The notes beneath the pieces were generated by a model. The model was not told where the DNA came from. It saw only the letters and a program-made list of their open reading frames with translations, and ran no database searches. From Stratiolaelaps scimitus (lineage: Eukaryota > Arthropoda > Arachnida > Mesostigmata > Laelapidae), in assembly GCA_019614645.1 (NCBI GenBank), contig JABWDB010000006.1, positions 1,922,001-1,986,000 of the forward strand: 64,000 nucleotides of DNA. Direction: 5' to 3'. The position numbers and the translations under genes were made by a program. Of this stretch, positions 22,926 to 33,402 are shown in pieces; position 1 is the first letter of the stretch, and each line of letters begins with the position of its first letter.

Positions 22926-23679
22926 CTATCGTTTGCTCAGTCGCGTTAGCGGGGCGGCTCCAGCCTTGGGAAAGACGAGGCAGGACGAACGCTTGGAGCA
23001 AATAAGTTCCCCTTCGGTTTTCCCCACAGCCCTACCATCAGTTTGGTTTCTTTGTCGCCTCCTTGAGCCTGGGTAAGACCATGAATGACAGGGAATAGCG
23101 TAAAGAACGAGGAACATCCTGCGAAACTCCTTCTGAGCAAGCGATCAGCACTAAGACCGCAAGTGACAAGATGCCGCGACGAGGGTGTTGAACTTGACTC
23201 CTGAGTACTAGGTGAACTTCTATAAATAGGGCAAGTTGGAAGCTGTGCGAACCCTCTGGCCACCTCTGCAACCGTCATCATCGATGGAGCTCGCTTGCGA
23301 AATTTCACAATTCTACCCACTGAGCTGGTTCAGCATGTGAAGAGCTCCCCAAAGAGATAGGCAATGAAAAAATGAAAGAGGCGTCTAGTGCTCGAAGTTG
23401 TCGAAGGGTGCAAAAGCGCCATTTAGCTCCAACACTCTTAGATTGAAAAAAAACAATGTGCACCGGAATACAGTGCACCAGCAAAGACGACTACGTTCGA
23501 CAGCAGCAACAGCAGTACTACTAGTCTATGTTAAATGGACGGGCTATCTAAGTCCGGGTATCAGCAGATCAGCTGATGTGAGTAGAGGAAGAAGTGTAGC
23601 GCGCAGTGCGTATTTTACGAAGGCAAACGCTGGCAGATGCTGCCGGCTCGTTGGATGGGTGACGGCCTTGACTCTGTGA
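22926..23679. other. Overlapping open frames, no gene assigned
   Basis: A minus frame of 124 codons (22946-23320) with a near-parallel frame (23038-23271), and a plus frame of 93 codons (23398-23679), are open. None shows a motif or clean splice boundary. They are recorded as the only content of this stretch. Confidence 0.3.
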
Positions 23680-23746
23680 TGACCTCGCTCGTGTTCATCC
23701 ACAACGCAGAGGCGGAGTCAGTCTTTAATATCAATTAGGTTAGCTA

Positions 23747-23938
23747 CTACTGTAGTAGTGGCAGCACCCGCAGTTGAACAACTACTACTAATGGACGACG
23801 TATTGGTCTAATAAACACCGATGGCTCGCCGCGATAGAGGCAAATAGCACAAATGGTATGCAATATGCCACTGGTAATAGATACAACACGGTGAGCCAGA
23901 TTGGTGGTTGTGAACGCGCCGTAAATGCGCCTAAATCT
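23747..23938 (-). CDS. Candidate terminal exon, hydrophobic protein of unknown function
   Basis: On the minus strand TGTGATCCCTTTCAG (ending at 23939) is a good acceptor. It is followed by 63 open codons: RFRRIYGAFTTTNLAHRVV, then a hydrophobic stretch (SITSGILHTICAICLY) that could be a short membrane segment, then a basic and valine-rich tail to a TAG. The function is unknown and there is no polyadenylation signal nearby. A chance ORF cannot be excluded. Confidence 0.35.
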   Translation of the reverse strand, partial: RFRRIYGAFTTTNLAHRVVSITSGILHTICAICLYRGEPSVFIRPIRRPLVVVVQLRVLPLLQ

Positions 23939-24015
23939 CTGAAAGGGATCACACACAATCGGTCATAAAGGGGTTCATATCGAAGCGCTGCAGATATAGA
24001 AACCTAACAACGTTT

Positions 24016-24264
24016 TTGGAAAAGCAGCCGCAAATCAACTCGAGGAATCGAAGCAGGGACAGAAACGTGTTTGCGTTACTTGTGGCTAAGTTATCTAAGT
24101 GCAAGATCAGCACACTTGATGGCCATCAGGTTACTGTTCATTTTCAAGACGCCGAGAGTAGGCCACAACAAGGTAACAAGCGTGTCGTGTTTTTTCAGAG
24201 TTGTGTGTCAACGATACAGGATGTTCCTCGTTCTCTACTCGAATGTCTCACAGAAGTGGCCTAG
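24016..24264 (+). CDS. Candidate coding segment, unknown protein
   Basis: Eighty-two codons are open, with a natural-looking core (LSKCKISTLDGHQVTVHF). The frame contains a donor-like CAAG|GTAACA (about 24172) and a strong acceptor TTTTTTCAG (about 24199), so part may be intron. The core resembles the opening of ubiquitin-like or FERM N-lobe sequences only superficially; I do not assign it. Confidence 0.25.
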   Translation: MEKQPQINSRNRSRDRNVFALLVAKLSKCKISTLDGHQVTVHFQDAESRPQQGNKRVVFFQSCVSTIQDVPRSLLECLTEVA

Positions 24265-25134
24265 AACCGCTTTTTCGACAAGGTGATGATCCAGATGCAA
24301 TTTTTACAATCCTTTTTAGTCCAACTCTTGCGCTGGTGGTCTTAATCGCCAATGAGCACATGTACACGCTCCTATAAACACACACACGTACATTAAACGC
24401 GTTGTGGTGCAAAATAGATTGTCGTATGATACCATCAGTACAGCGGTGTTACACTTTTATAGTACATTCATATGATCACAATGTCCACAACATCCGGATG
24501 TTAACTGTTATCAAGGGCACATAGGTTATTGTATCACAGATCATTTATTATGAGGATTACTGTGCACTAGTAAAGGTCTGCGAAACGTAAACCATTCGGC
24601 TTCGTATGGCCATTTTACTGAAGTCGGCTCAAAAGGCCATCAACAGCCGATGGCTTCAATGATGATACAGCCGTACAATGCGTCATGTCAATTTATCTAT
24701 TTATCTATTGCCGAAATGATAGCGCAATTGCAGGTGCTACCTTCAATGGCGGACCTAATATCCTCCTTGAAGCAATACCAGTGATACTGTTTTGGCGACG
24801 TTACTGGCACATTGGGCTCCTCTTGGTCCTGGAGGGTGGTAGTTTACCTTGATGCTTTCTATTCGACGACTGTCTATCCGGCAATTTCGTTTCGAAATGG
24901 TGATACGTCGGTTGAGTTTTAATACGACGCTATTCTGACGTAATGCTGCCGTACTGCTTGCTGGCCATGGGTAAGCCCGCCGTGGGTAACGTTGCTGGCA
25001 AAATACATAGTTCTAAAGCAAGTTGCTAGATCGATAGCGAAAAGACTAAATCGACCCATTCTAAATTCAACGGAATTTACGTTATGCCGTGCCACTTCAT
25101 TCGTCAGCAGACAAACTTCAATGACACTTGGCTT

Positions 25135-25163
25135 TTGGATAAAGAGAGAGAGAGAGAGAGATC
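25135..25163. repeat. Short (GA)n tract
   Basis: About nine GA repeats after ATAAAGA, within a plus frame (24992-25216) that is not otherwise supported. Confidence 0.8.
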
Positions 25164-25384
25164 AGAAATATATAATGCATACATCTGGCGTTGCATATGT
25201 GTCCCTCCTGGGCTAGACAACTTCATGTGCTACCCGAGTCGAACAGAAGCAGGACCGCCCGCCATCCTAGGTGATAACCTGATCATTGAAGATAGCTAGC
25301 GCCCCGGTAACTAAAGATAAACGAAGCATTTCTCTTTCGCTCTTATAGCTCTCCTTCACCAACGGCCATTGTTATATCTCTTAA

Positions 25385-25469
25385 TATTGGAAGTTTAAAT
25401 AATAATTGTTTTTCGAGCTGACCCTCAGCTCTTCCCCTATCTGATAGGCCTCAGCTCAGTATTGGAAGT
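25385..25469 (-). mobile_element. Short A-tailed retroposon fragment with 10-bp target-site duplication
   Basis: TATTGGAAGT occurs at 25385-25394 and again at 25460-25469. Between them lies a 65-bp insert whose minus strand reads a GAGCTGAGGCC block, then GGGTCAGCTCG, then an A-rich tail (the T-rich 25395-25413 on the plus strand). The same block, in the same order and orientation, is present at 57842-57967. A 3' A-rich tail with flanking direct repeats is the mark of target-primed retroposition, so this is a 5'-truncated LINE or SINE 3' end. Confidence 0.65.
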
Positions 25470-25697
25470 CTGTAGTCTTATGAAGTATAATAACGGCACT
25501 TCGTTATGTTTAGATCTTGGGTATCAAATCTAGACTTCGCCTTAGTATTCCTTTAGGCACTTTATATATAATAGTAACACTGTATGATCTTTTAGCGTTA
25601 TTAATACCTTGATATTTCCCGGTATTATAGTAGGCACTTTAGTACCTAGTCTTTTCGATAGCCACTTATTTATTCGAGGTCATAACATCCATCTTAG

Positions 25698-25877
25698 TGG
25701 GCGTAGAGCATCGCTTTTGGGCCCGCGTGTTTCAAATAGCTGAAGAGTATCGAATGCGTGATATGCAGTACACTAGGTGGCGCTTGGACGTCGTTGACTT
25801 GATACCCATCAAGTACCCGGACCGTCGAGGAAACTTAAAACAATTTACGAGAGAGTATCTGTGGCTAATAAAATTAG
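25698..25877 (+). CDS. Candidate internal exon, unknown protein
   Basis: It is bounded by CATCCATCTTAG (25697) and the good donor TTAG|GTAGGT (25878). It carries two bases, 59 open codons and one base over: GVEHRFWARVFQIAEEYRM, then IPIKYPDRRGNLKQFTREYL. The many aromatic and charged residues look natural, and the DNA is not GC-rich. Its entry phase would accept the one base left by the donor near 24172. The function is unknown. Confidence 0.35.
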
Positions 25878-25987
25878 GTAGGTTACCTATTCATCGCGTC
25901 CGACCGATTCGAGTATCTACACACACTAACACGCTCCATCCATGCGATTTCCTCGCGACCTCGTGCTTCTTAAATTCATCACCGTAG

Positions 25988-26246
25988 GGAATTCTAAAAA
26001 TAGAATAGTTTAGCATACTGATCATCCTGACCCTGACATGCAGTTGTGTATACTCGTACCCCATAACATAAATCGATTATCGGCGGAAACTCGCCAGACT
26101 TGCACGTCCTACAATTCTTATCCATCTTCTGCAAGAAAGCTATCTGCACTAATGATGGTTCACCAGCCCATGGAGCAATGACGCTCGTAGTCTTCGGGAC
26201 CCTGTGAATCTCTCTGAACTGAAATCGATCAATCGGGTATACTCAC
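25988..26246. other. No feature seen
   Basis: Average-composition DNA without a long frame, repeat or recognisable motif. Confidence 0.5.
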
Positions 26247-26344
26247 CTCATGAGATATGTACAGGCACATGAAGTCCCTTCAAGTTCATACGCACTGCCC
26301 CCAATGTACAGACCTCGAGTTGCTTTTCGTTTGTACACTACTAA
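26247..26344 (-). CDS. Candidate internal exon, unknown protein
   Basis: The minus frame reads LVVYKRKATRGLYIGGSAYE then LEGTSCACTYLM and ends at ATGAG|GTGAGT, a consensus donor (GT at 26245-26246). The acceptor GATTTCAG (26345-26352) lacks a good pyrimidine tract and starts only 7 bases past another donor (26357-26358). The exon and the one upstream may therefore be alternatives rather than neighbours. Function unknown. Confidence 0.35.
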
Positions 26345-26358
26345 CTGAAATCTCTCAC

Positions 26359-26541
26359 CTCAGTCAAATCTACAATACTTGGCACTGAATGAAACAGGAA
26401 GTAGTTCCAATTATGTCTTGATGCAGCGTTCTCGTGTTGGTGGGAGCAGTTGCGTGTTTTTTCCAACCCATTTTTCTTGTTCTGTTTGTCCACCCTCGTC
26501 GTATCCCATGTCGCCATGGAGGTAGCGGAATGTTTTGTCAT
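26359..26541 (-). CDS. Candidate first coding exon, unknown protein
   Basis: An ATG at 26541 opens 61 codons ending at CTGAG|GTGAGA, a strong donor, in phase 0. The peptide starts MTKHSATSMATWDTTRVDKQ and ends NYFLFHSVPSIVDLTE; its middle is Asn/Lys/His-rich. Reading through the donor meets a stop within five codons. An in-frame stop lies just upstream of the ATG, consistent with a true start. No family was recognised. Confidence 0.38.
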
Positions 26542-27227
26542 GCTGTATGATTATTCCACTCGAAATTCATATATTCCGGCCAGCTTGATGCCAATCGCAA
26601 AGGGCAGCTTCGGCAACGGGCGAAACGGGTGAAATTTTCATGAGCCGCAGCATAGGCGTTAGCGACGAGGCTGATTCCCTTAGTATTTATTACTGCGAGC
26701 CCTACCCCGCCCGAATCACCTGCAGAACAGGCGAGCGCGTCAGCCTTAAATATGTATATTATATTACTTGCTGAACAGGACGCCGAGCCACTGGCCGCCA
26801 TGCCTCGGTACCTTCTGGCCGCTTCTGGCCGGATTGATTCCTCAGATTGTAATTGACTTAGTTCACAGAAAGCATTGCGAATAAATTGTCATTGTCAGAG
26901 GATCGATGTCTATCGAAGAGGCCGACTTGACAAATTGAGCCACGACTGCTCGCTATAATAGCCTGCTGGCGTTTGACATCCTTCCCCAACAAGCTCCCTT
27001 CAATGAGAGGTTTACAAAGCTTCAATTAGGAGCGTCATTAATAATCACATCATTGTGAGAAAGATGATCGTCTACTACTAACGTGCTGTTAGATTGATTT
27101 AAATCGACCGCGCAACTAGTGTGCGATTCAGTAATACACTGTACTATGCACTAGCATCTGTTCTTTGAAATTTAGAATGAATTTACGGTTTCTCTGGACT
27201 CTCTCTGCCTTTCTCTCCTTCTCACAG
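26542..27227. other. No assigned gene
   Basis: A minus frame at 26538-26801 is Ala/Ser-rich without splice support. The last 50 bases are the pyrimidine-rich tract leading to the acceptor at 27227. Confidence 0.45.
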
Positions 27228-27475
27228 TCATGACGAGTGTTCTCTTAGAATCACCCTGGCAGATCATTAAAACGGTTGTTGTTATTATTCCACAATTCTC
27301 GCCTCGCGTCACGTTTGCTGTCCATCAGCAATTCTCAGGTCACTGTCGGAACACTGGCGAAACAGTACATCGTAAAATATCATACAACAGTTTCAGGGCG
27401 GAAGGCTTCTCCCTTGTGGAGTCCCCACCATCCGCCGGGACACTCCTGTGGGATTTTGCTGTTCGGTTATTATAG
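27228..27475 (+). CDS. Candidate exon opening with an ATG after a strong acceptor
   Basis: A run of pyrimidines (CTCTCTCTGCCTTTCTCTCC and onward) ends in CTCACAG at 27227, the best acceptor in this part of the window. It is followed by TC and then ATG, with 81 codons to a TAG. The pattern of an exon starting just before an ATG suits splicing of a 5' UTR intron. A donor-like CTCAG|GTCACT at about 27340 would end it after about 37 codons. It lies directly upstream of the exon at 27521, but their join was not established. Confidence 0.33.
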
Positions 27476-27520
27476 TTTTTCCCTCTTTGCGCGTTGTTTT
27501 CACCATCGAAAAACTCCAAG

Positions 27521-27633
27521 AACTTGCCAAAGAAGAACTAGATGAAAGCATAGCAAACACTAGCACGGGCAAGCAGCCGCTGGCTGCTGACGAAGGCCAA
27601 CACTTGGATCCATCGGCAGTCGATGTCCTTGAA
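27521..27633 (+). CDS. Internal coding exon, unknown protein
   Basis: A pyrimidine-rich tract (TTTTTCCCTCTTTGCGCGTT) precedes CTCCAAG at 27520. The exon carries two bases and 37 codons: LAKEELDESIANTSTGKQPL, then AADEGQHLDPSAVDVLE, ending at GAA|GTGAGT, a good donor, in phase 0. The acidic, amphipathic composition is protein-like, and the frame continues open upstream to about 27448, so the acceptor is uncertain. The antisense frame here is Ser/Asn low complexity and is taken as a shadow. The function is unknown. Confidence 0.45.
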
Positions 27634-27720
27634 GTGAGTCCTAAGGGTGGATTCTCTCGTTCGCAGGCGGTCAGAAGGAGACCTGCGCCTCCGCTGCTGT
27701 GGAGTTGATACGAAACGACG

Positions 27721-27791
27721 CTCCTGCTGCTGCTGCGGTCGCTGCTGCCGCCGCCTCCGCTGCTGCTGCTGTTGTTGTTGTTGTTGTTGTT
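27721..27791. repeat. Compound CTG/GTT trinucleotide repeat
   Basis: A CTG/CCG/CTG/GTT mixture of about 70 bases. Read on the minus strand it encodes runs of Asn, Ser and Gly in a 154-codon frame (27393-27857); read on plus it gives Cys runs. It lies about 85 bases past the donor at 27634, so it is probably intronic, but a minus-strand exon cannot be excluded. Confidence 0.75.
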
Positions 27792-29200
27792 ATCCTCATG
27801 CGCAAGATGCTGTGCGTCGCTCGCTTCCTTTAGCAGAGCAAGCGCCGCAGCCGGCATCGCTATACGCCATCTCGCCTCCCAGAAGAAGCCTGCATGGCTT
27901 CGATTGCCTTCTGTGACTCGTTCGGGAAACGCAACTGCCTTCAGCTCACAGAGTTCGCCTGCAATGGATCGAGTTCTCCTGGGATCAAACTTTCAAACTC
28001 GACAGGGAGCCCGCGCGAGCGCTCTGGTAATGCTGAATGTTCACAAACAGTCGAGGCTCTGCTTAGCGGTCTGTCTGTCTGAATGACTGAGCTATCCACT
28101 CTGGCTGAATGAATATGGCTGGCTGAAGGCAGACATAGAGCTAGCCTGATAAAGAGTTGACGCTTCGGGTGCGCTCAGCAACTTGGAGACAAACTAGCAG
28201 TGAAGCTGGCTGGCTGGCATGGCAGATCGTCCGTCTGTGGGCTCCTCTTGCTAGTGCTGCTTCTGCGGTCGTTCAACGAAACCAACGTGACACTTTTATC
28301 ATAATTTGAGTGGCAGTATTTGCTCATATAAAATCTATAGTATACGTATATACATTGAGACAATGTGCCATAGCCAGACAAGTACACAAGTACAATAACG
28401 ACGAAGTGATGATATGCAGAGAACAAACAAATTGGCGAGTTGGCTTTATAAGGCTAAGAGCGAACGGCTCACAGTACTTCACCGCATGCCGAAATTGGCA
28501 AATGCGATTGGTCTCATTTGCCAATTTCTACATCACATTACTCAAGGAGAAGACTGAATTTCACATGTGCTACTACGATTAAATTATACTGATGCGGGAG
28601 CATTCACTAGGCGGAATGCTCGCCGAAGTAATACAATCGCTGAAAGCTGTGATGATAGCCACTTTGCATAAGTGTCAAGGGCTGAATGAAAAAATAATAA
28701 GAGCCATAAACCAAAAGTATAATTTGCTGTTGTTGGCTACCATATTTTACGACGTCTATGGGGGACCCATCTGCTGGCGGAGGCTGAAGCTGATGCGATA
28801 TAGCTAGAACGGAGAGAGAGAGGAGGCTAGTGCTTTTATACACTGTCCCCTCCGCTTTGCTTTAATAAATGGTACCCACTCAACGTACAGCACGTTATCG
28901 CTCAACTTTATATTCATATTGTTCGGACGGAAAGCTTGTCAATGGGAAAATGGTGAAGGCAAATTATGTGCTGACATGCACAGTAAAATCGAACAAACCA
29001 GACGGAGTAATGGGGATAAAACTCATAAAATTGTTTCACATGAACAACTACAGCAGGACATAAAACATACTGCCATCTAGTTTGCGACGGTCAGCGACGG
29101 TATCATCTAATTATTTTACAGTATAATACTGCAGCATCATATATATATATTTTAATGTGATGTTGCAATCTAATAGTGTAAGATATTCAAATGGCACCGA
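27792..29200. other. No assigned gene; hairpin and short frames
   Basis: Short frames at 27894-28086 and 28310-28582 (plus) show no motif. A perfect 14-bp hairpin lies at 28491-28528. Confidence 0.45.
28491..28528. repeat. Perfect 14-bp hairpin
   Basis: GAAATTGGCAAATG at 28491-28504 is exactly complementary to 28515-28528, around a 10-base loop. Confidence 0.85.
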
Positions 29201-29269
29201 CTCGGACAGAGTCAAGGTACCGCTGGCCAATCTCGTGTTAATATTCGACTAACGGCCCAGTGCTTCACA

Positions 29270-30300
29270 AATTGGTGGCTGCGATGGAGCTCACACCTAG
29301 CGAAACTACGGAGACGACCACGTCCAATAGATCAGCAGGACCCGCCAAAAGGACCCGCCGACAGAGGCAGACCGTCGGGTGATCAGATCGCCGCCAGAAG
29401 CCGACAGAAACCATCAGACCTGCCTAGTAGAACGCTGTAGGAGGCGATCAGATCGCTGACAGGGGCCGACTGCCACACCGGCGACAGCATCAGATATCGT
29501 GCCGACATCCACGCGTATGTGGGGACTGAAGGGACACCAGGGAACCGAGGGGACACCAGGCACCAAAGGACTAATGCAGAAGGGTCGAGAAGAGGGTCGA
29601 CAGAGGGGGACCCGACGAAAGCCATATGCGAACGCCGGTGAGTGGGATACCGCATGACGACACTAAGCCCAGATCCAGAAGACTTTCAGAAGGTAAGATC
29701 AGCCTGCGAAGCCGCCATAAGGCATGGCGTAGAAGTCGCACGTGAACTCAGGGACCGTCCCTGGGCTTAGGAACCATACGCGACGTGGTTCGGTGGAGGA
29801 ACCCCTGGGAGACCCTTAGCCCCTGCCTTATCCTGGACGACGCTTGGGTCCGCGAAAGGCTACAAAGTAGAGTTTTTGGAGACGACAGCGCCGATGCAGT
29901 CGTGCGGTAGCATGGAAGCTGATAATGCGGCAGGTGAGAATTACAATATGAATATTAAATACGATCGATTCTGACGTGGTTATGGAATAAAAACCCTAAT
30001 AACTGGAAGACGTTCCGTTGTATTCGCTGCGAAGTAATATAGTATCTGCGGATGCGGAAAAGGGTATCAGGTGAGTTTGTATTAAATAAGGCGATATTTG
30101 CGAGGTTCGTTGGTTCGAGAGAGGGATGCGCGCCTGCTTACCCACGGTCGCTTTCGACGATGCTGAACAATCCTCACCGGTGGCTGCTGCAACTCCCATC
30201 ATCACAATGTTGGTGGTCAATGGCGGCGTCGACTCTGGCTTATTCCAGAGCTCGGTAATCAAGGTAGTGAGAAGAAGCATAAATACATACACCTGAACGT
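29270..30300 (+). pseudogene. Possible decayed retroelement-like or gene remnant
   Basis: A compositionally distinct, GC-richer block starts near 29270. Plus-strand frames switch along it: an Arg/Pro/Gln-rich run (29275-29430), a short ATG frame starting MTTLSPDPEDFQKVRSACEA (about 29653-29770), then a frame with DDAWVRERLQSRVFGDDSAD, and at 30090-30290 a frame containing TPIITMLVVNGGVDSGLF. The VDSG with a hydrophobic flank is what a retropepsin active site looks like, which together with a basic gag-like upstream part suggests an LTR retroelement. No long terminal repeats, reverse transcriptase or integrase were found, so this remains weak. Confidence 0.22.
30142..30292 (-). CDS. Candidate internal exon (competes with the plus-strand reading)
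   Basis: On the minus strand TCGTGCACGTTCAG (ending at 30293) precedes 50 open codons, from VYVFMLLLTTLITELWNKPE to CSASSKATV, which end at GTGG|GTAAGC, a strong donor, leaving one base over. Both splice sites and the frame agree. However, the plus strand over the same bases also reads naturally (see the retroelement-like entry), so only one can be right. Function unknown. Confidence 0.3.
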
Positions 30301-31210
30301 GCACGAGAAGGATCTCTCGTAATGTTCTATAGGTGTTTCACGCTACAACGTGATATCGCCAGAGGTGTGTTTGTCTGCCTATACTATGAAATAGCAATGT
30401 GTACTATCATTAGCCGTATGGGCTTGGTTCAATTTACTAAAACCCAGGTCAATTTGTGCCCAGTAATTTGCTGAGTTCCAAGTTGCACATCGTCTGAGAT
30501 TTGACAATGTGATGTGTTGGCCTGGTTTTTGTGGCCAGAAGGAGTCCCGATAATGCTGCTGATCTTAATTTCTCGTGTGATTATTTCAATTTATAACTTG
30601 ATTGAGCAAATCAATCTATTGACAAAATCAAATTTCAGTTGCCCAAGCTTCGTGGTAGGTGTGATGTAAGCTTTCCCGTGGGGGTCCTGTACAACGCTGA
30701 GATTCGAGATGAGGCACACGAACAGTAATAGAAGTATCAGTGGACACAAAATAGAAGAGTGTTGATGAAACTGAAGAACAATGTGAGGAGAGTAGAGTGC
30801 TACCCGAGCTATTGGTTAGTGTTCACTCCGATGATCCGATGGACGGTACTAGATGGCCGCAGTAGGGGCTCGAATGTGTTCCCCAACCACAGCAGAGGGG
30901 ACAAGAACGACACCACACGCACATATATACACCGACGACGATGAGCTACTGAGAACTCCAGGCTGAACGGAAGGGGGGTCTGCTTTTAGGGGGCGGATCT
31001 GGCGATGAAGTATGAGTGTCTCTCTAGGGACTCGTCTCTCGTCTGAACAACATACGACTGGTGAGACACTAGGAAGCAGTGCGGGGAGCGGGAACGAGAG
31101 AGTGCAAGAGACAAAAGGAGCCAGCTAAAGCCAGCGCTTGTACGGAAGGTACTACGGCATGGGATATGGCACGATGGGCTGGCTGCTATGACTTCCTGCG
31201 CTATAGCCAG
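30301..31210. other. No feature seen
   Basis: AT-rich to average DNA with no frame above about 61 codons, no repeat and no recognised motif. Confidence 0.5.
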
Positions 31211-32030
31211 CTACATGTGCACGGAATCTGAGGACAGACACGGAGAAGGCCGGCGAGCGGGAACACAGCGAGCGATGAAACCGCCAGTCGAACGGGGTTG
31301 ACGGGCTCGGAAGGTGTCATCCGATCCGCGACTCGTTGAGATAAAGCACATTGCGCCCCCGAGACTTCGTTGCCTTCCAGCGCTCATGACACAGTGGTGT
31401 GGGGGCCCTTTGACGGCCCGGTTGCGAACGCCGCCGAGACGAGGCGAGCCTGAGCCATCGCTACAGCAAAGCTCAGCACGACACGACGTATCCAACCACC
31501 TCTGCTACCCCTACTTCCACCGGTGCCGACACCACTCCCGTGTACGGACGAACGAACGAACAACGAAGCCGGCAGGCCGACACGAAGGTACGAAGACGAA
31601 GGATGAGAGGAGAAATGGCCGAAGAGCCAACGAGGCTGGAAGGGTTCTGGAAGGGCTGACGAAGACAGGGGATGTATTGCAGGAGGAGGAGGAGGAGGAG
31701 GCCGCCGCCGCTCCCGGAACCTGCCACGCTGCGCTTTGCAAGCGAACCGATTCGCGTCGGTGCACGCCAGCGACGCAGCCTCGGGTGTCATCTTTGATAA
31801 AGATGACACGAGGCCAGAGGAGAGACGAGCGGTTGGGGGGGAGTGGGTTCAGACGCCAACAGCGGCTTTTCGGGAACGACGCTACGAACGGTGATGACGA
31901 CGACGATGACGACGTTGAGGGCGGCGGCGGCGGCGGCGGCAGCGGCGGCAGCGGCGACGAAATGGCGTCAACAATAAACGAAAGCAAGAGACAAGCAATA
32001 CAGCGCTTCTCAACGTGACACTCATCTTTG
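31211..32030. promoter_or_regulatory. CpG-rich low-complexity block, promoter or UTR-like
   Basis: This block has high GC and CpG content. The plus strand has a 234-codon frame (31314-32018) with runs of Glu, Asp and Gly from GAG, GAC/GAT and GGC repeats; the minus strand has 158- and 141-codon frames over the same bases. Openness on both strands points to composition rather than coding. A GGC tract lies at about 31919-31953. A promoter or 5' UTR role is inferred from composition only. Confidence 0.35.
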
Positions 32031-32273
32031 CTGTTCTCTACTTCGCCTTATGCTAAACGTCTAAACTTTTAGAACGACAGAAAGCAGAGATAAAGGGTAA
32101 ATGGGGATTCTAAGGCAAGAAACGGGACGCACTATAGACGGCAATACATTTATGGCATGTGCACGTAGAAACAAAGACAGCAAGGCCGACGTGTGAGAAT
32201 ATAAAAACGATCTGCACGAGCAAACGCACACCGATAGCGCCATCTTGGCATTCTCATCCCATAATATTTCTTG

Positions 32274-32300
<27 letters not shown>
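32274..32300. repeat. (TA)n microsatellite
   Basis: An uninterrupted TA tract. Confidence 0.95.
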
Positions 32301-32305
<5 letters not shown>

Positions 32306-32493
32306 ACTGTAAATGTTCCAGAGTTCGCGTAGTAATAATAGTAGTCTTTGAAGCAATGCTGTACAGCTGCGCCTTCCGTAATAGACATCCGGATACGGGT
32401 TATCTATAGAAAGAGCAAGTGATACACAATGGGAAGGGCTCCCGCGTCGGGGCCAAGAGGATTGACTATTCCCCGCGTTCTCGTTTGATCACG

Positions 32494-32539
<46 letters not shown>
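32494..32539. repeat. (TA)n microsatellite, about 46 bases
   Basis: A TA tract with a single AA interruption near its start. Confidence 0.95.
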
Positions 32540-32541
<2 letters not shown>

Positions 32542-33107
32542 CATCGACGGCCTCGGCCACACACCCTGTCCCCAACTAATTCTTTAACTATTCTATGTAC
32601 ACTTGCAGTTTCGTTTACTGCAATACTCACACTTTGGGGATCTTATTCACGATTGTGAAATTATTCAGAGTAGTGTTTTCAGCAGCGCCACCTGGAACAC
32701 CTTGTAAAGCGCGCCCTATAACAGTGGCGTGGCGCACGCTCTACGATCTGCCTCCGTGCATGCTTCAAACGGGATATTCATATAGATACGATATATGAAT
32801 GATGATATATCCACGATTCAAGTTGATCGTATCCCGATGACATTTAAGCGTATGCACATATCGACATCTTGGCAATGAAAAATAAACCGCTAAATATCTC
32901 TGTCGTAAGCTGTGAATCTAGAAGTCCAATTATCGAAAGTCGAGAAGACGAAACACTGGACAAAACAAAAGACTTTGAAAAAAAGTGTTTGTGATCCATA
33001 GAGCGTGACGCTGAGGCTGTAACTGTGATTTAGCATTAAACATATTTTCCTGCTACGAAGGCGTTGACGTCTTGCGACAGCACCGCTAGCTAACTCAATC
33101 GGATACT

Positions 33108-33402
33108 TCACGTTTGTGAAATATGCACACTTAGAAAACTTTCACCCGCTGGGTACAAACAGTTGAGATGGTCGACGAATGAAAGATCAATGACTTTTAC
33201 TTTAACAGGTGCTTTCTTAGAGCGTCCTATTGAGCTCCGTAATGGCGGAGCCTGGTATCGTTCGTGGTTCGTAATTTGCTCTCCTGTTGATCGCGCGGCT
33301 TGCTGGCCCCCAGCCTTCGATTCACTCGCTGTAAATAGCTCGAGGCAATACAATGGCGAATTTATCTCGAGTCGTATCACCCGATGCGAGCATATCACCT
33401 AA
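33108..33402 (-). CDS. Open segment on both strands, candidate coding
   Basis: The minus frame (96 codons) ends APVKVKVIDLSFVDHLNCLY and onward to a TGA at 33108, without splice boundaries. The plus strand has TTTTACTTTAACAG at about 33209, a good acceptor, followed by a 63-codon frame (AFLERPIELRNGGAWYRSWF) to 33402. Both read naturally in average-GC DNA. I cannot choose a strand; the entry marks the locus. Confidence 0.25.

Noticed and set aside
23103..24234. 18-base identical match between minus 23104-23121 and plus 24217-24234
   Set aside because: Only 18 bases match and the flanks diverge at once; not enough to call a repeat.
31314..32018. 234-codon plus ORF, the longest in the window
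   Set aside because: The opposite strand is open over the same bases and the peptide is made of Glu, Asp and Gly runs from trinucleotide repeats; no motif or splice signals support it.
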